DNA of 7,946 nt from Helicobacteraceae bacterium. GTDB taxonomy: Bacteria; Campylobacterota; Campylobacteria; Campylobacterales; SZUA-545. A program made the translations under genes and the position numbers. The DNA is taken from positions 1 to 7,946 of the forward strand of contig JAABTA010000030.1 of the NCBI GenBank assembly GCA_011390075.1, read 5' to 3'. Position 1 is the first letter of the stretch. The number at the start of each line of letters is the position of its first letter. Below the pieces are notes generated by a model, which was not told where the DNA came from, did not search any database, and saw nothing but the letters and a program-made list of their open reading frames with translations. This document shows, one piece after another, positions 5,626 through 7,946 of the stretch.

Positions 5626-6051
5626 ATGAGTAAATTAACAAAAAGCATTCATTCTAAAGATGTAGAGAGAGAGTGGGTTGTTGTAGATGCCGAAGGTAAA
5701 ACTTTTGGTAGACTAATAACAGAGATTGCATCCTTACTAAGAGGAAAGCACAAACCATATTTTACCCCAAATGTAGATTGTGGTGATTATGTTGTCGTGA
5801 TTAATGCCTCTAAAGCAGCACTCTATAAAGCTGCAAGAGAGGGAGAAAAAATGTATCACAGACACACTGGATATTTCGGGGGTGTTAAAAGCGAAAAGTT
5901 TTCAGAGCTTAAAGAGGGCAATCCTGAAAAACTGTTCAAATTAGCAACAAGAGGTATGCTTCCTAAGAATAAACTAGGAAAAGAGATGCTTAAAAAGTTA
6001 AAAGTATATGCAGGTAGTGAGCATCCACATACTGCACAAGTAAAGGCTTAA
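5626..6051 (+). CDS. rplM: 50S ribosomal protein L13
   Basis: Complete 141-residue L13, an early-assembly protein that binds 23S rRNA in the large subunit. Typical blocks are WVVVDAEGKTFGRL (17-30), LLRGKHKPYFTPNVDCGDYV (37-56), the tyrosine/histidine turn MYHRHTGYFGG, RGMLPKNKLGKEML (from 109) and the C-terminal GSEHPH (130-135). The ATG at 5626 gives the family's usual length; its ribosome binding site is weak and distant (AAAGGG ending 11 nt upstream). It is the first gene of the conserved L13-S9 pair and is transcribed divergently from hrcA across a 154-178 bp intergenic region. Confidence 0.98.
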   Translation: MSKLTKSIHSKDVEREWVVVDAEGKTFGRLITEIASLLRGKHKPYFTPNVDCGDYVVVINASKAALYKAAREGEKMYHRHTGYFGGVKSEKFSELKEGNPEKLFKLATRGMLPKNKLGKEMLKKLKVYAGSEHPHTAQVKA

Positions 6052-6054
6052 TGA

Positions 6055-6444
6055 ATGAGTAAAGTATATGCAACAGGTAGAAGAAAGAGTTCTATTGCAA
6101 AAGTGTGGCTAAAGCCAGGTACTGGAAAAGTAATTGTAGATGGTGTCAATCTTGACACATGGCTTGGGGGACACGAAGCCATTAAAATGAGAGTGATGCA
6201 ACCACTCAGACTCACAAAACAAGAGACAGCGGTCGATATCGAAGCGAAAACAGTGGGTGGTGGCTATTCTGGTCAAGCAGATGCGCTACGACACGGAATC
6301 TCAAGAGCACTTTGTAAATTCGAAGCTAACTTTAGAAGTATTTTAAAACCTCATGGACTCCTCACAAGAGATGCGAGAGTTGTTGAGAGAAAAAAATATG
6401 GAAAGAGAAAAGCGAGAAGAAGTCCTCAGTTCTCAAAAAGATAG
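6055..6444 (+). CDS. rpsI: 30S ribosomal protein S9
   Basis: Complete 129-residue S9, a small-subunit head protein whose basic C-terminal tail reaches the P-site tRNA. It starts VYATGRRKSSIAKVWLKPG, contains GGGYSGQADALRHGISRAL in the middle and ends with the near-universal RKKYGKRKARRSPQFSKR (112-129), which includes the terminal Lys-Arg that contacts tRNA. The gene begins 3 bp after the rplM stop; AAAGG at 6042-6046 inside the end of rplM serves as the ribosome binding site, 8 nt before ATG 6055. An ATG at 6051 stops after three codons and is not used. It is co-transcribed with rplM and followed by the terminator at 6475-6509. Confidence 0.98.
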   Translation: MSKVYATGRRKSSIAKVWLKPGTGKVIVDGVNLDTWLGGHEAIKMRVMQPLRLTKQETAVDIEAKTVGGGYSGQADALRHGISRALCKFEANFRSILKPHGLLTRDARVVERKKYGKRKARRSPQFSKR

Positions 6445-6452
6445 AAAATTTT

Positions 6453-7946
6453 ATGGCAAAATTCAATTTTGCTCGCCTTTCGGAATGTTTTCCGAAAGGC
6501 TCTTTGTTTAAAGAGTGTAAAAGCTGGCGTTTTGCCCTTGTATTTATAGCATTAACAGCAACTCTCTTCTCCTCAACACTTAATTTATCAATATCAGGAA
6601 GCATTGGAAGGCTTAATCCGCTTTTGGCAACAGACTCAACCTCTAGTGAGATCTCAGGAAGACTTTTTGAAGGATTACTCAAATATGACAAACATGGAAA
6701 TATCGTTGGTAATTTTGCAAAAAGTTTCTATTTTGAAACACCCACAACCCTTATAATAGAGATAGAAAAGGGGCACACTTGGCACGACGGTGTAGAGATT
6801 ACCGCTGAGGATGCCGTGTTTACATACAAAAGCGCCATGAGTCCAAAGATCTTTACTCCCTACTCCTCTAGCTTTAGAGTGGTAGAAGATGTGGAAAAGC
6901 TCTCAAAATATAGACTCAAAGTAACCTATACAAAACCATACTTTAAAGCCCTAGAGGTGTGGCTTATGTCCCTTATTCCTAAGCACATACTCCAAGATGA
7001 GCAAGATCTTATGAATAGCGATTTTAACTCCAATCCCTTAGGTAATAGCCCCTATATTATGAGTGAATATACATATGGTCAAGATATAGAACTCAAAGCC
7101 TACGGTGACTACAAACCCTATCCTGCAAAAATTAAGCGGGTAGTTTTAAAAAATGTCTCTGATGAATCTACAAAATTTTTAATGCTCAAATCCCATCAAC
7201 TTGATATTGAGGGGCTCACAGCTATGCAGGTAGATAGACAAATTGATGATAGCTTTAAGCAGTCCTACACTATTGTTGAGATACCTAGTAAAAGCTACAC
7301 CTACTTAGGCTTTAATCTCAATAAAAAAAAGTTTCAAGACAAACGGGTAAGAGAGGCGCTCTCTTTGGCAATTAATAGGGAAGAGCTTGTAGATATTCTT
7401 TTCTTTGGTCATGGAAAAGTGGCTAAAGGACCCTTTTTAGAAGGGGGGATTGGGTTTAATAAGAGTGTGCCAACGCCTACCCAAGATCTCACAAGAGCCC
7501 AAGGGCTTTTAGAAAGTGCAGGGTATGGCAAAGAGAATCCTTTAGCGTTTGAGATCTCTACAAACTCCAACAGTGACATTCGTGTCTACGCTGCACAGAT
7601 CTTACAGCATCAGCTTAGAAAGATAGGGGTGCAAGCGAGCATAAGAGTGACAGAGTGGCAAGCCTTTTTGAACAAAGTTGTCCATAGCAGAGATTTTGAC
7701 ACCGCGCTTCTAGGCTGGAGCACCCCTTTAATGCCAGATCCCTACAATCTCTGGCACAGTGACTCGACAAGAAAGGGCGGATTTAACTATATTCATTATC
7801 AAAATAAACAGGTAGATAGATTGATTAAAGAGGCAGAATCAACAATAGATAGAGAAAAACTTGATAAAAAATTTCAAGAGATCTACAAACTTATTGTAGA
7901 GGATATCCCCTATCTCTTTTTATATGTACCCAACTCTATTACGGCT
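6453..7946 (+). CDS. ABC transporter family 5 solute-binding protein (peptide type), 3' end missing
   Basis: The frame is open for 498 codons to the window end with no stop; family members are usually ~500-530 residues, so only a short tail is missing. The N-terminus carries a secretion signal (SWRFALVFIALTATLFSST, residues 24-42), giving a periplasmic protein. The mature part shows SBP_bac_5 features: GSIGRLNPLLATDS, RLFEGLLKYDKHGNIV, the WHDG motif (110-113) with ITAEDAVFTYK, PHxxL-type central segments, and RVREALSLAINREELVD (298-314). It should deliver oligopeptides or another small solute to an ABC permease not seen here. The start is uncertain. ATG 6453 has no clear ribosome binding site, and codons 8-16 coincide with the rpsI terminator. 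TTG 6504 would give a more typical signal peptide (MFKECKSWR before the hydrophobic core) with AAAGG only 4 nt upstream. Family call is secure; substrate is unknown. Confidence 0.92.
   Translation, partial: MAKFNFARLSECFPKGSLFKECKSWRFALVFIALTATLFSSTLNLSISGSIGRLNPLLATDSTSSEISGRLFEGLLKYDKHGNIVGNFAKSFYFETPTTLIIEIEKGHTWHDGVEITAEDAVFTYKSAMSPKIFTPYSSSFRVVEDVEKLSKYRLKVTYTKPYFKALEVWLMSLIPKHILQDEQDLMNSDFNSNPLGNSPYIMSEYTYGQDIELKAYGDYKPYPAKIKRVVLKNVSDESTKFLMLKSHQLDIEGLTAMQVDRQIDDSFKQSYTIVEIPSKSYTYLGFNLNKKKFQDKRVREALSLAINREELVDILFFGHGKVAKGPFLEGGIGFNKSVPTPTQDLTRAQGLLESAGYGKENPLAFEISTNSNSDIRVYAAQILQHQLRKIGVQASIRVTEWQAFLNKVVHSRDFDTALLGWSTPLMPDPYNLWHSDSTRKGGFNYIHYQNKQVDRLIKEAESTIDREKLDKKFQEIYKLIVEDIPYLFLYVPNSITA
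6456..6472. repeat. Short palindrome downstream of rpsI
   Basis: GCAAAATT and AATTTTGC flank a single central C, making a perfect 8-bp dyad 11 bp after the rpsI stop and 2 bp before the terminator stem. As RNA it can form a 6-bp stem with a 5-nt loop. It could be an operator-like site or a secondary part of the terminator region; it also argues that these bases are non-coding. Confidence 0.4.
6475..6509 (+). terminator. Intrinsic terminator of rplM-rpsI
   Basis: A perfect 11-bp stem (GCCTTTCGGAA / TTCCGAAAGGC) with a 4-nt loop TGTT (6486-6489) is followed by TCTTTGTTT (6501-6509). It starts 30 bp after the rpsI stop. The stem strength and T-rich tail are those of a Rho-independent terminator. 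It lies within the first codons of the longest reading frame of the solute-binding protein, which suggests that gene really starts further downstream, or is expressed by read-through. Confidence 0.82.

Noticed and set aside
6362..6691. A 109-codon minus-strand frame across the end of rpsI and the start of the solute-binding protein gene
   Set aside because: It is antisense to the S9 C-terminus, the terminator and the signal peptide region; the product has no family features.
1..7946. CRISPR array, tRNA or rRNA gene, insertion sequence, or a new defence or metabolic system
   Set aside because: I looked on both strands and saw no regularly spaced repeats, no tRNA-like cloverleaf, no transposase or terminal inverted repeats, and no unexplained multi-gene cluster. 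Almost all bases fall in recognised genes or short regulatory gaps.

Overview
The window looks like a chromosomal housekeeping region of a member of the Campylobacterota (the former Epsilonproteobacteria), probably a free-living Sulfurimonas-like type. I base this on the AT-rich, Lys/Glu-rich coding, the hrcA-grpE-dnaK order with no dnaJ, a short HrcA, and the style of the L13/S9 and solute-binding proteins. Genus is inference; phylum is fairly confident.

Layout. 1-378 (+): the C-terminal NFACT-R domain of an RqcH/FbpA-like ribosome quality-control protein, cut by the window edge. 388-708 (+): a small, charged, low-complexity protein of unknown function. 733-1166 (+): a type II toxin-antitoxin locus in decay. 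The antitoxin reading frame is intact (GTG start, own -10 box), but the overlapping RelE/ParE-type toxin has lost its middle and kept only its N- and C-terminal pieces. 1163-2092 (-): mutY, adenine glycosylase. 2101-2127: an 11-bp hairpin between dnaK and mutY without a T tract. 2133-5450 (-): the heat-shock operon hrcA-grpE-dnaK, read right to left. It is driven by a consensus-like promoter (TTGACA-17-TATACT) whose transcription start is covered by a CIRCE operator (5461-5487). 5488-5625: divergent intergenic region holding that promoter and a possible folded rplM leader. 5626-6444 (+): rplM-rpsI (L13-S9), followed by a strong hairpin terminator at 6475-6509. 6453-7946 (+): a family 5 peptide/solute-binding protein with a signal peptide, open to the window end.

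How it works together. HrcA represses its own operon at CIRCE. GrpE is the nucleotide exchange factor for DnaK. The hrcA stop codon touches the grpE ribosome binding site, so their translation is probably coupled. mutY lies 40 bp beyond dnaK on the same strand and could receive read-through transcripts. L13 and S9 form the usual two-gene ribosomal operon.

I did not find a convincing new multi-gene system. The most informative points are the eroded toxin gene, the misplaced-start question for hrcA caused by CIRCE, the dnaK-mutY hairpin, the possible competing structures in the rplM leader, and a terminator lying inside the longest reading frame of the solute-binding protein.
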